From an uncultured Bacilli bacterium (GTDB taxonomy: Bacteria > Bacillota_I > Bacilli_A > RF39 > UBA660): a DNA stretch of 17,737 bases. The DNA lies in NCBI GenBank assembly GCA_910586295.1, contig CAJUGE010000105.1:1-17737 (forward strand), given 5' to 3'. A program made the position numbers and the translations under genes. The notes beneath the pieces are model-generated. The model worked only from the letters and a program-made list of their open reading frames with translations, was not told where the DNA came from and ran no database searches. Positions 6,971 to 14,294 of this stretch are shown here, in pieces. Positions within the stretch are counted from its first letter, which is position 1; each line of letters starts with the position of its first letter.

Positions 6971-7129
6971 CTAGTTGCTCTTCATCTGATTAGACATTTG
7001 ATTAAATGTCTTAGTTACTTCTTTTTTACCCTTATTCATTGCTTTCTTTATATCCTTTGAATGCTTATTAATCATCATTCCAGCACCTATACCAGCACCG
7101 AACATAACCATACTATTTAACATTTTCAT
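6971..7129 (-). CDS. Small glycine-zipper protein (52 aa), YrzQ/YtxH-like position
   Basis: This short gene encodes one hydrophobic segment with a glycine zipper (MVMFGAGIGAGMMI, residues 7-20), followed by a strongly basic, helix-forming tail rich in Lys, Met and Asn. It would be anchored in the membrane by a single segment with the tail inside. AAAGGAGTGAG before the ATG at 7129 is a convincing ribosome binding site, which supports it despite its size. It lies between recD2 and the AI-2E permease, where Bacillus has small proteins of the YrzQ (DUF3918) kind. I give that similarity from memory of the layout, not from an alignment. Its function is unknown. AAGAG/CTCTT with a U-run just after the stop might act as a weak terminator. 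Confidence 0.72.
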   Translation of the reverse strand: MKMLNSMVMFGAGIGAGMMINKHSKDIKKAMNKGKKEVTKTFNQMSNQMKSN

Positions 7130-7188
7130 GCTCAATCTCACTCCTTTATACTCTTATTATTAACTATCTTTATGGAGTTTATACATAT

Positions 7189-7677
7189 TTATATAATTAC
7201 ACTAATTTTTTCTCGCAAAACATCAGAATTTACCATAATCTTATCAATTTTAAAAGATTTGCCATTTTTTAACTTTACTTTAACCAATTCTACACAATCA
7301 TAAACTTCTATTATATCATTAAAATTACATTTAAGAGGTTTACGAAATAAACGTTTTACAACAATATTATCTTTATAAACAAATATTTTTTTAAACTTAT
7401 AAAGTACTAATAGCGAAAGAAAAAATAAAGCTCCCACCCCAAATAAGATAAAAATTATTATAACTTCAATTTGAGAATTTTTATAATAATCATATAAAGC
7501 AAATAACGAAATTCCAAAAGAAAACAGAAAAAAGAACCCAAACACTATATAAAACTTAATCGGACAACAAACAATATAAGTATCCTTAACTTCTAAATTT
7601 TCTGGTTTTTTCATCAACCAGTTAAATAATCCCCCAACAATTAAACTTAATATTAAATATCTAAAAAACAAATCCAT
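7189..7677 (-). CDS. Membrane protein with three transmembrane helices and a PH-like C-terminal domain
   Basis: I do not recognise a named family with certainty. Hydrophobic helices lie at about residues 3-20, 41-62 and 71-93, the first two joined by a short charged loop. Residues 97-160 are a compact strand-rich region (IFVYKDNIVVKRLFRKPLKC ... VKVKLKNGKSFKIDK), the pattern of bacterial PH-like domains found behind membrane helices, such as those annotated DUF6560. I chose ATG 7677 (162 aa) because AAGGTGAT precedes it at proper spacing and overlaps the earlier in-frame GTG at 7686. It starts about 40 bases behind the DUF4143 ATPase stop and may be cotranscribed with it. Nothing here points to a substrate or partner. 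Confidence 0.78.
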   Translation of the reverse strand: MDLFFRYLILSLIVGGLFNWLMKKPENLEVKDTYIVCCPIKFYIVFGFFFLFSFGISLFALYDYYKNSQIEVIIIFILFGVGALFFLSLLVLYKFKKIFVYKDNIVVKRLFRKPLKCNFNDIIEVYDCVELVKVKLKNGKSFKIDKIMVNSDVLREKISVII

Positions 7678-7717
7678 ACATATCACCTTTTTTACAATTT
7701 ATAATCATACTCTATAT

Positions 7718-8995
7718 TTATGGCATTAAAGATGTTAAAGGGACAATATAAATACCAGTCTCTTCATCTTTTATAATAGCCTCATAATATCCAACTATAA
7801 TACACATAAATTTAGGCTTAACTTTAACATTTTCATAAAACGTAACCAAACTTTTCTTAGCTTCTTCTATACCCTTAGAAGTTAATTTAATTTCTACAGC
7901 TGCATAATCTCCATTTTTAAACTCTAAGATACTATCCACTTCATCCCTACTCACATTATCTCTAAAATGGTATAAACTTCCATCTAAATAATTCATATAC
8001 ACTCTCAAATCATGCTCCACTAAAGATTCAAATAGAAATCCAAAAGTATTAAAATCTAGTAGTAACTTACTAACACTTAAATCTAAACAAGCACAAACTA
8101 AAGATGGATCTGTAAAATGTCTTTTAGCAACTTTACCTACTCTTGCAGATGAACGATAATTCAAACTGAATGCTTCTTGATTTTCGATTAAATGTAATCT
8201 ATTTAAAACATCTATATAATCTATAATTGTATTTCTACTTCCTATTAATTCTTCTTCATTTTCATATTCTTCTATATCTTTTATGATAGTTTTACTCCCA
8301 ACAAGAGTACTTTCATTTCTTGCTAAAGACCTTAAAACCATCATCATTTTATTTTTATCTCGTGCTTTATCTCCCTCATTAATATCTTTACTTAAAATAG
8401 AATCTATATAACTCTTAGGGATTAAATCTATATCTTCATCACTTTTATCTAAATTATTAGGCCAACCACCTCTAACAATAAATTTTGCTATCAGATCTAG
8501 TTCAACTTTTCCTACATACCCACACTTTACAGTTCCATTAAGCATATCAGTAATTGAAACTTCACCTTTTGAGTCTCCTGTTTCATACAAACTCATAGTG
8601 TACATTTTAAGTCTAGCAATCCTCCCAGCCCCAGAATGAAACACTTTTTTACTCTCTTCATTATTAAGAGTAGTAGAACCAGTTAAGATAAATTTACCAG
8701 TTTTATTATCACTATCACATTCATGTCTAACTGCATCCCAAATATTAGGTACTAATTGCCATTCATCTATAAGTTGTGGTTTATCTTTATTAAAAATATA
8801 TTTTGGACTTACTTCTGCTAAATCTCTAACACTTTGTTCTGTTAAATATGATACACTACTAGAGTGATTTAAACTTGTCCACGTCTTACCACACCACTTA
8901 GGTCCTTCTATTGAAACAGCACCAAAAACTCTAAGATACCTTTCTATCTTTTTATCTAAAAGCCTTGTTCTATAATTTTCTTTTGTAAGTGCCAT
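7718..8995 (-). CDS. AAA-14 / DUF4143 family ATPase
   Basis: The N-terminal P-loop domain has Walker A GPKWCGKT (31-38), Walker B PQLIDEWQ (74-81, Asp77 and Glu78) and the sensor-like ILTGS (103-107). The C-terminal DUF4143 part ends in a PD-(D/E)XK-like core: EVDSIL with Asp354, then AAVEIKL with Glu368 and Lys370, with Glu323 in FESLVEHDL. All residues expected for a metal-dependent nuclease fold are therefore present. These proteins are common and often plasmid- or island-borne, but their role is not settled. The length of 425 is typical. ATG 8995 is chosen over TTG 9010 because GGATGTGAT lies just before it. It has a near-consensus promoter with three 23-bp direct repeats immediately upstream, so it is probably regulated. 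It interrupts the expected recD2 to permease order and may be a later arrival. Confidence 0.9.
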   Translation of the reverse strand: MALTKENYRTRLLDKKIERYLRVFGAVSIEGPKWCGKTWTSLNHSSSVSYLTEQSVRDLAEVSPKYIFNKDKPQLIDEWQLVPNIWDAVRHECDSDNKTGKFILTGSTTLNNEESKKVFHSGAGRIARLKMYTMSLYETGDSKGEVSITDMLNGTVKCGYVGKVELDLIAKFIVRGGWPNNLDKSDEDIDLIPKSYIDSILSKDINEGDKARDKNKMMMVLRSLARNESTLVGSKTIIKDIEEYENEEELIGSRNTIIDYIDVLNRLHLIENQEAFSLNYRSSARVGKVAKRHFTDPSLVCACLDLSVSKLLLDFNTFGFLFESLVEHDLRVYMNYLDGSLYHFRDNVSRDEVDSILEFKNGDYAAVEIKLTSKGIEEAKKSLVTFYENVKVKPKFMCIIVGYYEAIIKDEETGIYIVPLTSLMP

Positions 8996-9015
8996 AATAT
9001 CACATCCCAATTATA

Positions 9016-9044
9016 ATTATACACATCTTTTATATTCAAGTCAA
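9016..9044 (-). promoter_or_regulatory. Promoter of the DUF4143 ATPase gene
   Basis: TTGACT (9039-9044), a 17-base spacer and TATAAT (9016-9021) form a near-consensus promoter. The gene starts 20 bases downstream of the -10 box. The first of three 23-bp repeats begins only two bases upstream of the -35 box. Confidence 0.85.
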
Positions 9045-9046
9045 TC

Positions 9047-9115
9047 TTCACTAAACATTTATCAACATTTTCACTGAACAGTTAACAAGGCTTTAATTGA
9101 ACACTTATCAGAAAA
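9047..9115 (-). repeat. Three tandem 23-bp direct repeats upstream of the DUF4143 promoter
   Basis: Units begin at 9047, 9070 and 9093, exactly 23 bases apart. Written on the plus strand, the shared part is TTCACTGAACANTTATCAA, in the first 19 positions. Unit 1 has A at position 7; unit 2 has A at 16; unit 3 has A at 3, T at 5 and G at 19. The last four bases vary. Unit 3 runs into the recD2 stop codon. Same-face spacing near two helical turns, next to the -35 box, fits binding sites for a regulator. No intervening spacers or nearby cas genes exist, so this is not a CRISPR array. Confidence 0.75.
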
Positions 9116-11270
9116 AACTTTTCAAACTTGTAAGTCTATTTTCACTATAATCTTTTTCTATAGCATAGTTAATACTCTCTAAACCACCTATTATAATAAG
9201 GCTTTTTTTAGCCCTAGTAACGGCTGTATAAATAAGTTTATTATAAAGCATTCTTTTCATACTGCTAGGAACGACTATTAACACATGGTCATATTCACTC
9301 CCCTGACTCTTATGAACACTTATTGCATAGGCATGAGTAAACTCATCAAACTTACCCTTCTTATATAAAACAGTATTACCATTATAATCTATCTCTACCA
9401 TAGAATCATATATCTTCTTAATATAACCAACATCTCCATTAGAAATATTATTATCTACATCATTAACTAATTGAATAACTTTATCTCCTACTCTATAAAC
9501 AACATCTCTTATAACAATCTCTGCCTTTTTACCACTTGAAGGATTAAAAATACTTTGCATAAGTGCATTAATACTATCTATTCCATTTTCTCCCTTATAC
9601 ATAGGAATAAGCACTTGAAAATCCTCTATAGAAATACCTTTATTTAAAGCAGCATTACAAACTTCACTTATATAATCTTTAATAAGTCTATCAGGAGACT
9701 CTATAAATTTAAAATCTTCATACCCACTTGGCATACACTCTAAAGTATTTCTATTCTTAATATCTTGTGCAAAAGGAATAATATAAGATTCACTACTAGT
9801 TCTATAAATAGTATCTAAATACTTATTTTTAATACCATCCACACTAAGTAAATCACCCAAAATATTACCAGGTGCTATACTAGGAAGCTGATTAGCATCC
9901 CCTACTAAAACAAGTTTAACATTATATGGAAGTCCATCTATAAGACTATTAAAAAGAAATATGTCTACCATACTAAATTCATCTATTATAACAAGTTTTG
10001 TGTCTACAGGATTATATCTATTTATGCTAAACTCTTTAGTTTCCTTATTCCACTTAAGAAACTTATGTATAGTACTAGCCTTTCTATTAACACTTTCCAT
10101 AATCCTCTTAGCCGCTCTTCCAGTAGGTGCCAAAAGTGTTATATCTTTACTTTGAATATTACTAACAAGATTAGAATAAATAAACACTATAGCCTTCAAA
10201 ATAGTTGTCTTCCCAGTCCCTGGACCACCTGTAATAATAAACAAATTATTAAGTAAGCTTCCCATTATTGCCTCTTTCTGACATTCATTAAATACTATAT
10301 TATTATCACTCTCATATTTACTAATCTCTTTTAAAATCTTTTCTTCCTTAAATTCACTTTTTATACTAGACAAATGATTAACTGCACTTGCAATATTACT
10401 TTCTGTCTCATAAAACTCTGATAGGGTTAACATACCGTTTAACTCTATTACTTGCTCTCTTTCTATTTCTTCTTCTATTATATCAAGAAATGTATTAGAC
10501 TCCAAAGTACTACTAAAATACTTATTAACCTCTAAATACAAACTTTCTTTATCTACTAAAGTATTTCCGCTTTGATAGCACAAACTCTTAATGTTAAACT
10601 TAATTAAAGCTTTAATTCTAACACTCTCAAACTCCTCATGAAAACTCAAAAACACTTTATCTAGTTTTAAAAAATTAATCTCGCCATCTAACATATATAT
10701 GTTATTCTCTATTATGTCAAAGCACTTATCTTTATATTTATTTACTATCTTCAAACACTCTTCTGTAGTAAAACCCATCTTATTAAATTGCATTATTAAT
10801 TCTTGATCTTTATCATATTCTATCATCTTTTTAGTTAACTCTTGTGCTTTCTTTACATTCATTCCCTTTATCTTAGACAAAAGTGGATTTCCATTCTTAA
10901 TTTCATTAATAGTTTCGCTCCCAAAAGTATCAACCAACTTTTTAGCAGTCTGAGGCCCTATTCCTTTAAATATTCCACTAGACAAATACATAACTACCCC
11001 GTCTTCATCACTAGGCACTACTGATTCATAACTAGCTACATTAAATTGTACACCAAATCTAGGATGATTAACTATACTTCCATTAAAAGTATAAGTAAGT
11101 TCATTATTAAGTGACATAAAATTACCAGTAAAAGTAATAGTTTTATTAACATAATTTTTCTCTTCACCATCACTTGCTTCTTTCACTTTAAAGAGTCCAA
11201 CTTTATAACCAGTTGAACTTTCAAAAAGCATCCTTACTACATTTCCTTTTATATAACTACTTTCTTTCAT
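9108..11270 (-). CDS. recD2: RecD2 (YrrC-type) ATP-dependent 5'-3' DNA helicase
   Basis: This is a superfamily 1B helicase that unwinds DNA 5' to 3' in repair and replication-fork maintenance, acting without RecBC. The N-terminal part (1-90) is the OB-like region of RecD2. Helix-hairpin-helix segments follow: SGIFKGIGPQTAKKLVDTFG (98-117) and LLSKIKGMNVKKAQEL (130-145). Motor motifs are Walker A GGPGTGKTT (348-356), Walker B VIIDEFSMVD (427-436), GDANQLPS (457-464), HAYAISVHKSQGSEYDHV (646-663) and YTAVTRAK with the arginine at 686. The 720 residues match the family length of about 720-800. ATG 11270 is the only sensible start; no clear ribosome binding site precedes it, and the upstream in-frame codons offer only ATT before a stop. 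It starts 28 bases after the AbiEii-like gene's stop codon begins. Confidence 0.95.
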   Translation of the reverse strand: MKESSYIKGNVVRMLFESSTGYKVGLFKVKEASDGEEKNYVNKTITFTGNFMSLNNELTYTFNGSIVNHPRFGVQFNVASYESVVPSDEDGVVMYLSSGIFKGIGPQTAKKLVDTFGSETINEIKNGNPLLSKIKGMNVKKAQELTKKMIEYDKDQELIMQFNKMGFTTEECLKIVNKYKDKCFDIIENNIYMLDGEINFLKLDKVFLSFHEEFESVRIKALIKFNIKSLCYQSGNTLVDKESLYLEVNKYFSSTLESNTFLDIIEEEIEREQVIELNGMLTLSEFYETESNIASAVNHLSSIKSEFKEEKILKEISKYESDNNIVFNECQKEAIMGSLLNNLFIITGGPGTGKTTILKAIVFIYSNLVSNIQSKDITLLAPTGRAAKRIMESVNRKASTIHKFLKWNKETKEFSINRYNPVDTKLVIIDEFSMVDIFLFNSLIDGLPYNVKLVLVGDANQLPSIAPGNILGDLLSVDGIKNKYLDTIYRTSSESYIIPFAQDIKNRNTLECMPSGYEDFKFIESPDRLIKDYISEVCNAALNKGISIEDFQVLIPMYKGENGIDSINALMQSIFNPSSGKKAEIVIRDVVYRVGDKVIQLVNDVDNNISNGDVGYIKKIYDSMVEIDYNGNTVLYKKGKFDEFTHAYAISVHKSQGSEYDHVLIVVPSSMKRMLYNKLIYTAVTRAKKSLIIIGGLESINYAIEKDYSENRLTSLKSFF

Positions 11271-11296
11271 ATCAATAATATACCACAGCCCACGTC

Positions 11297-11302
11297 ATTA
11301 TA
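11297..11302 (-). promoter_or_regulatory. Candidate extended -10 promoter for recD2
   Basis: TGGTATAAT is an extended -10 element (TGnTATAAT) overlapping the stop codon of the preceding gene. The -35 region is poor. It would give an RNA leader of about 20 bases, which fits the absence of a strong ribosome binding site. Confidence 0.35.
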
Positions 11303-11882
11303 CCAATACTTTTTCACTTAAACTCACTATTTTTTCTAAAACCAATATAACACTTTCAAACGATATCTTCACTGATGTTTTAAACTTACTCCATTCTTCT
11401 TTAACAAAAGGTCTATCAACATATCTAACTAAATTAATATTAATCTTTTTATCAATAAACGTAAATAGTAATTCTTCGTCTATCTCGTACTCTCTAAGAG
11501 TAAAATACATATAAATATCATATAAATCTAACATATTAATTTCTCCTAAAATAATATTATTAATCTTATTGGCAATTTCGATCTCCAAATCATCTGAAAA
11601 TACACTTAGTCTATAAGGGATTTTCTTAATATTTAATTTATACAGAGTATCTATCTTAATACTAAAAGGAATACTTTTATCACTAATAATTCCTTTCATA
11701 TGAATATAATTATCTCGAATCTTTTCAAACTCAAAACTCACATTACTTCTAAATGGAACTTCACATAAAGTATTCAAAAAACATAATAATTTTTCTTTAT
11801 CTTCTTCTAATTCTTTACCAAATCCATATATCAAAACATTTACCCTTTCTATAAATTTTTCCATCATATATTCTTCTATCAT
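11298..11882 (-). CDS. AbiEii/AbiGii-like protein lacking the N-terminal nucleotidyltransferase region
   Basis: The 194 residues resemble, by eye, the middle and C-terminal parts of AbiEii-type nucleotidyltransferase toxins (DUF1814). SNVSFEFEKI corresponds to the usual NVSFKLKSI, IPFSIKIDT to VPLSIDIGT, and LDLYDIYMYF to the DFYDIY motif. The family's N-terminal part with the GGTAL and SEDIDF-type nucleotidyltransferase motifs is missing. The conserved lysine that normally precedes the DFYDIY segment (as in AEKLE) is not evident, so catalysis by the known mechanism is unlikely. Yet the reading frame is clean and starts with a strong GGAGGG site before ATG 11882, so it is translated, not simply debris. 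No AbiEi-type antitoxin gene is beside it. It may be a decayed toxin, an immunity or decoy derivative, or a divergent protein of its own. The gene is sure; the family link is tentative. Confidence 0.65.
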   Translation of the reverse strand: MIEEYMMEKFIERVNVLIYGFGKELEEDKEKLLCFLNTLCEVPFRSNVSFEFEKIRDNYIHMKGIISDKSIPFSIKIDTLYKLNIKKIPYRLSVFSDDLEIEIANKINNIILGEINMLDLYDIYMYFTLREYEIDEELLFTFIDKKININLVRYVDRPFVKEEWSKFKTSVKISFESVILVLEKIVSLSEKVLV

Positions 11883-11894
11883 AAATACGCCCTC

Positions 11895-11921
11895 CTACTT
11901 ACTATATACGACACTAAGTAG
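11895..11921 (-). repeat. Inverted repeat abutting the ribosome binding site of the AbiEii-like gene
   Basis: Perfect 7-base arms CTACTTA (11895-11901) and TAAGTAG (11915-11921) are separated by 13 bases. In the RNA the stem ends at the first bases of the GGAGGG binding site, so it could affect translation, or the DNA could be an operator. The remaining gap 11922-12080 is very AT-rich; I see only weak promoter-like pieces there and no gene. Confidence 0.5.
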
Positions 11922-12080
11922 TTAAAACGCTTTTTATTTTCTTAAAAAATTTAAAAATAGGTTTTCAATGTATATAAGTTGTAAAAAATACTAATACAAG
12001 TCCAAAAAATTTACATTTTCTTGTCAACTTAAAATTATTCTTCACTATGATTAATTTAAATAGATAACTTTTAAATACTA

Positions 12081-12983
12081 TTACTCTACTTTTAAATTCC
12101 TTCTATTAGATTCTTTTTTTAATTCTTCTTCTATCTCTGGTATGATATTATTACCACGTGATGTATATTCATTATAATATCTTACTGTGTAGTCGTTTGC
12201 TGTTATATTATAAACTGTAGTTTTGAATGTTTTCATGTCGTGTACTATAAACACAAATACTTTTAAATTATTTTCTTTTACATAATTCATTAAGCTATCT
12301 ATTATGTATGTTATTTTCTTACTATAATTAGTTATTTCTTCAATTTGAATATAAGAAGATTCTACTAAGTTACCTTCAAAGTTATATTTTTTTAGTCCAT
12401 TTAATTTTACTTCATCAATATTAGACATATCTGTTAAGCATAAGCCTTTTTTATAAAGTCTATTATAATCGATATTATATTTCTGGCACATTTCTTTTAC
12501 CCATGATACATCACTATTACATGTTTTTGTCGAATGAAAAGATGCAGTGTCTACCATTGAGGCAAGAATTGCAAGTTCTATGTCACTCTTATTAAAGTAA
12601 TTCTCATTTCCCCTACAAATAAGGCAAGTGGTAGAACTTGATTGGACATTCTGGTACCAAGGTATATTTAAGACAGTTTTAGTTGGATGATGGTCAATTA
12701 CTGCTGTGATAAGACCAGGAGTAATTCTATCATGATGGTCAACTAATATATAATGATAATCTTTATTAGTTGGTAAATCTTTTAGATATCCTAACTTTTC
12801 TATATCTAAGCCAAATTCTTTGCATAACCCTACAACATCTTTTTCTATTCTTTTGTCTGGAATAATAAATTCTACATTAAAAGACTTAGATAAAAGTAAC
12901 TTCTCTAATAAATAACCACTTACTATGCTATCAACATCTGGGTTTTCATGTCCTAATATAATATATTTTTTTAATTCACCCAT
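12081..12983 (-). CDS. DHH/DHHA2 phosphoesterase, PpaC/PPX1-like (manganese-dependent pyrophosphatase family)
   Basis: The family includes family II inorganic pyrophosphatases and cytosolic exopolyphosphatase. Metal ligands are visible: GHENPDVDS (His12, Asp16, Asp18), VDHHD (81-85), IDHHP (96-100) and Asp145 in ASMVDTASF. SSSTTCLI (116-123) matches the family too. The length of 300 agrees with PpaC (about 310). Two departures stand out: VDHHD replaces the VDHNE of Bacillus PpaC, and the substrate-binding SRKKQ of the DHHA2 domain is replaced by SRGNN (275-279), losing a lysine that contacts pyrophosphate. The substrate may therefore be a longer polyphosphate or another phosphoanhydride. The start follows AAGGAGAA at good spacing. 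It lies directly after the PRPP synthase gene, but a strong terminator stands between them, so it probably has its own weak promoter. Confidence 0.85.
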   Translation of the reverse strand: MGELKKYIILGHENPDVDSIVSGYLLEKLLLSKSFNVEFIIPDKRIEKDVVGLCKEFGLDIEKLGYLKDLPTNKDYHYILVDHHDRITPGLITAVIDHHPTKTVLNIPWYQNVQSSSTTCLICRGNENYFNKSDIELAILASMVDTASFHSTKTCNSDVSWVKEMCQKYNIDYNRLYKKGLCLTDMSNIDEVKLNGLKKYNFEGNLVESSYIQIEEITNYSKKITYIIDSLMNYVKENNLKVFVFIVHDMKTFKTTVYNITANDYTVRYYNEYTSRGNNIIPEIEEELKKESNRRNLKVE

Positions 12984-13010
12984 TTTCGTTCTCCTTATAT
13001 ATGATTATGT

Positions 13011-13038
13011 ATTTTATCACTTTTTTTAATAGTTTAAA
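13011..13038 (-). promoter_or_regulatory. Weak promoter candidate of the DHH phosphoesterase gene
   Basis: TGATAAAAT gives an extended -10 element (TAAAAT at 13011-13016), with TTTAAA 16 bases upstream (13033-13038). The region lies immediately behind the U-tract of the PRPP synthase terminator. Confidence 0.3.
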
Positions 13039-13070
13039 AGAAAAAGTTAGAAGTAATGATTTTCTAACTT
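13036..13070 (-). terminator. Intrinsic terminator of the PRPP synthase gene
   Basis: Perfect 9-base arms AAGTTAGAA and TTCTAACTT (13044-13052 and 13062-13070) enclose a 9-base loop and are followed in the RNA by UUUUCUUUU. It starts eight bases upstream of the gene's stop codon on the plus numbering, that is, right behind the stop in transcription order. Confidence 0.85.
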
Positions 13071-13077
13071 AAATAAA

Positions 13078-14118
13078 TTATTTTGATAAAAATTCATGTA
13101 AAGATTTTTTATTGTGTAATGAGTTAATTATGCTTGCTAATACAAATGATATGTCTACAAGTTTAAACCAATCACTTTCTATTATTTCTTGTGGTATAAA
13201 TGATGCGTTGGTTGAATAGATTTTATCAAATAGTCCTTTTTCGTATCCTTCTACAAATAATTGTGTTCCTTCTGTAAACAGTGCGAATGTCGTCGCTAGG
13301 TATATGTGGTTTGCACCTTTTTGTTTTAACATTTCACATACTTCTAACATAGATGAACCACTTGATATCATATCATCAACTATTATTATATTTTTACCTT
13401 CTACTTCTGAACCTATGTAAGCATGTTCAATAATAGGATTTTTTCCATTTACTACTTTAGTCAAGTCTCTTCTTTTGTAGAATGCTCCTACATCACATCT
13501 AAGTAAGTCTGCATAGTACCTTGCTCTTTCTAGCGCTCCCATGTCTGGACTTATTACTAGCATATTTTCTATATCTGGGTAATCATTCATTAGGCTTTCT
13601 AATATTTGTTTTGTAGGATAAACATTGTTAAATGAAGTATATGGAATAGCGTTACATATACTAGGATCATGAACATCATAAGTTATGATATTATTTACAT
13701 TAAGTCTTTCTAATTCTCTTAATGCTACTGCACAATCTAAGCTTTCTCTTGATTTTCTTTTATGTTGTCTTGACTGATATAGCAAAGGCATTATAACATT
13801 TACTTTTGAAGCATGTCCACTCATTGCTGATATAACACGTTTTATGTCTTGATAATGTTCATCTGGCCCTTTATGGTTAGTAAATCCATGCATATTATAT
13901 GTAATATTGTAGTTACCTACATCAGATAATATGTATATATCTTTTTCTCTTACTGTTTCTAGTATGCTTACTTTCCCTTCTCCATTATTAAACCTATCAA
14001 TTTTAATAGGTAAAATAAAGTCTTCTTTTGAACCTCTAAGTTCTTTTAGATACTCGTTGACTTTATCTCCTAGTTCTTTGTGACTTTCAAGAACTATTAA
14101 CTTTAAATCATTATCCAT
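13078..14118 (-). CDS. prs: Ribose-phosphate pyrophosphokinase (PRPP synthase), divergent long form
   Basis: This enzyme makes phosphoribosyl pyrophosphate from ribose-5-phosphate and ATP for nucleotide, histidine and tryptophan synthesis. The PRPP-binding loop is VDDMISSGSS (247-256). YQSRQHKRKSRE (114-125) corresponds to the ATP-binding YARQDRKDRSRE segment. YDVHD (147-151) replaces TVDLHA, VISPDMGALERARYYADLL (188-206) is the central signature, and KRRD (215-218) matches the catalytic flexible-loop lysine and arginines. At 346 residues it is about 30 longer than the common 315-residue enzyme, with an extra segment around HNHKGPDEHY-like residues 81-90. Several signature positions differ, so its regulation may differ as well. 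It starts after GAAAGGTGG at good spacing, has a consensus promoter with a leader of about 105 bases, and ends with a strong terminator, so it is probably monocistronic. Confidence 0.9.
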   Translation of the reverse strand: MDNDLKLIVLESHKELGDKVNEYLKELRGSKEDFILPIKIDRFNNGEGKVSILETVREKDIYILSDVGNYNITYNMHGFTNHKGPDEHYQDIKRVISAMSGHASKVNVIMPLLYQSRQHKRKSRESLDCAVALRELERLNVNNIITYDVHDPSICNAIPYTSFNNVYPTKQILESLMNDYPDIENMLVISPDMGALERARYYADLLRCDVGAFYKRRDLTKVVNGKNPIIEHAYIGSEVEGKNIIIVDDMISSGSSMLEVCEMLKQKGANHIYLATTFALFTEGTQLFVEGYEKGLFDKIYSTNASFIPQEIIESDWFKLVDISFVLASIINSLHNKKSLHEFLSK

Positions 14119-14212
14119 TATTTATACCACCTTTCAATTAATTAATAACATAGTTAGCATTTATTTGCAAGTATGTTTACTTTTATTTACATTATTTAAG
14201 TTATTTCTTTTA

Positions 14213-14221
14213 TTCCTCCTT
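14213..14221 (-). promoter_or_regulatory. Shine-Dalgarno-like AAGGAGGAA without a start codon in the prs leader
   Basis: A perfect AAGGAGGAA lies at the very 5' end of the prs transcript, a few bases behind the expected start of transcription. No ATG, GTG or TTG follows at usable distance; the nearest ATG is about 22 bases on and is followed at once by a stop. Farther down the leader an ATG opens an eight-codon frame ending just before the prs binding site. It may be a standby ribosome site, an RNA-stability element or chance. Confidence 0.4.
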
Positions 14222-14229
14222 CTAGTATA

Positions 14230-14258
14230 ATTATATGTGTATCTTTAACACTTGTCAA
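14230..14258 (-). promoter_or_regulatory. Consensus promoter of prs
   Basis: TTGACA (14253-14258), a 17-base spacer and TATAAT (14230-14235) match the vegetative sigma-factor consensus at all twelve positions. Transcription should start near 14223. Confidence 0.92.
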
Positions 14259-14267
14259 TATAAATAT

Positions 14268-14294
14268 AAAAAAAGTAGAATCTTTATCTTCTAC
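14268..14294 (-). terminator. Intrinsic terminator of the HD-domain gene
   Basis: Arms GTAGAA and TTCTAC (14275-14280 and 14289-14294) enclose an 8-base loop and are followed by seven U residues in the RNA. The first base of the stem is the last base of the HD gene's stop codon. Confidence 0.88.

Noticed and set aside
9047..9115. CRISPR array
   Set aside because: The 23-base units are contiguous direct repeats with no spacers between them, and no cas gene is nearby.
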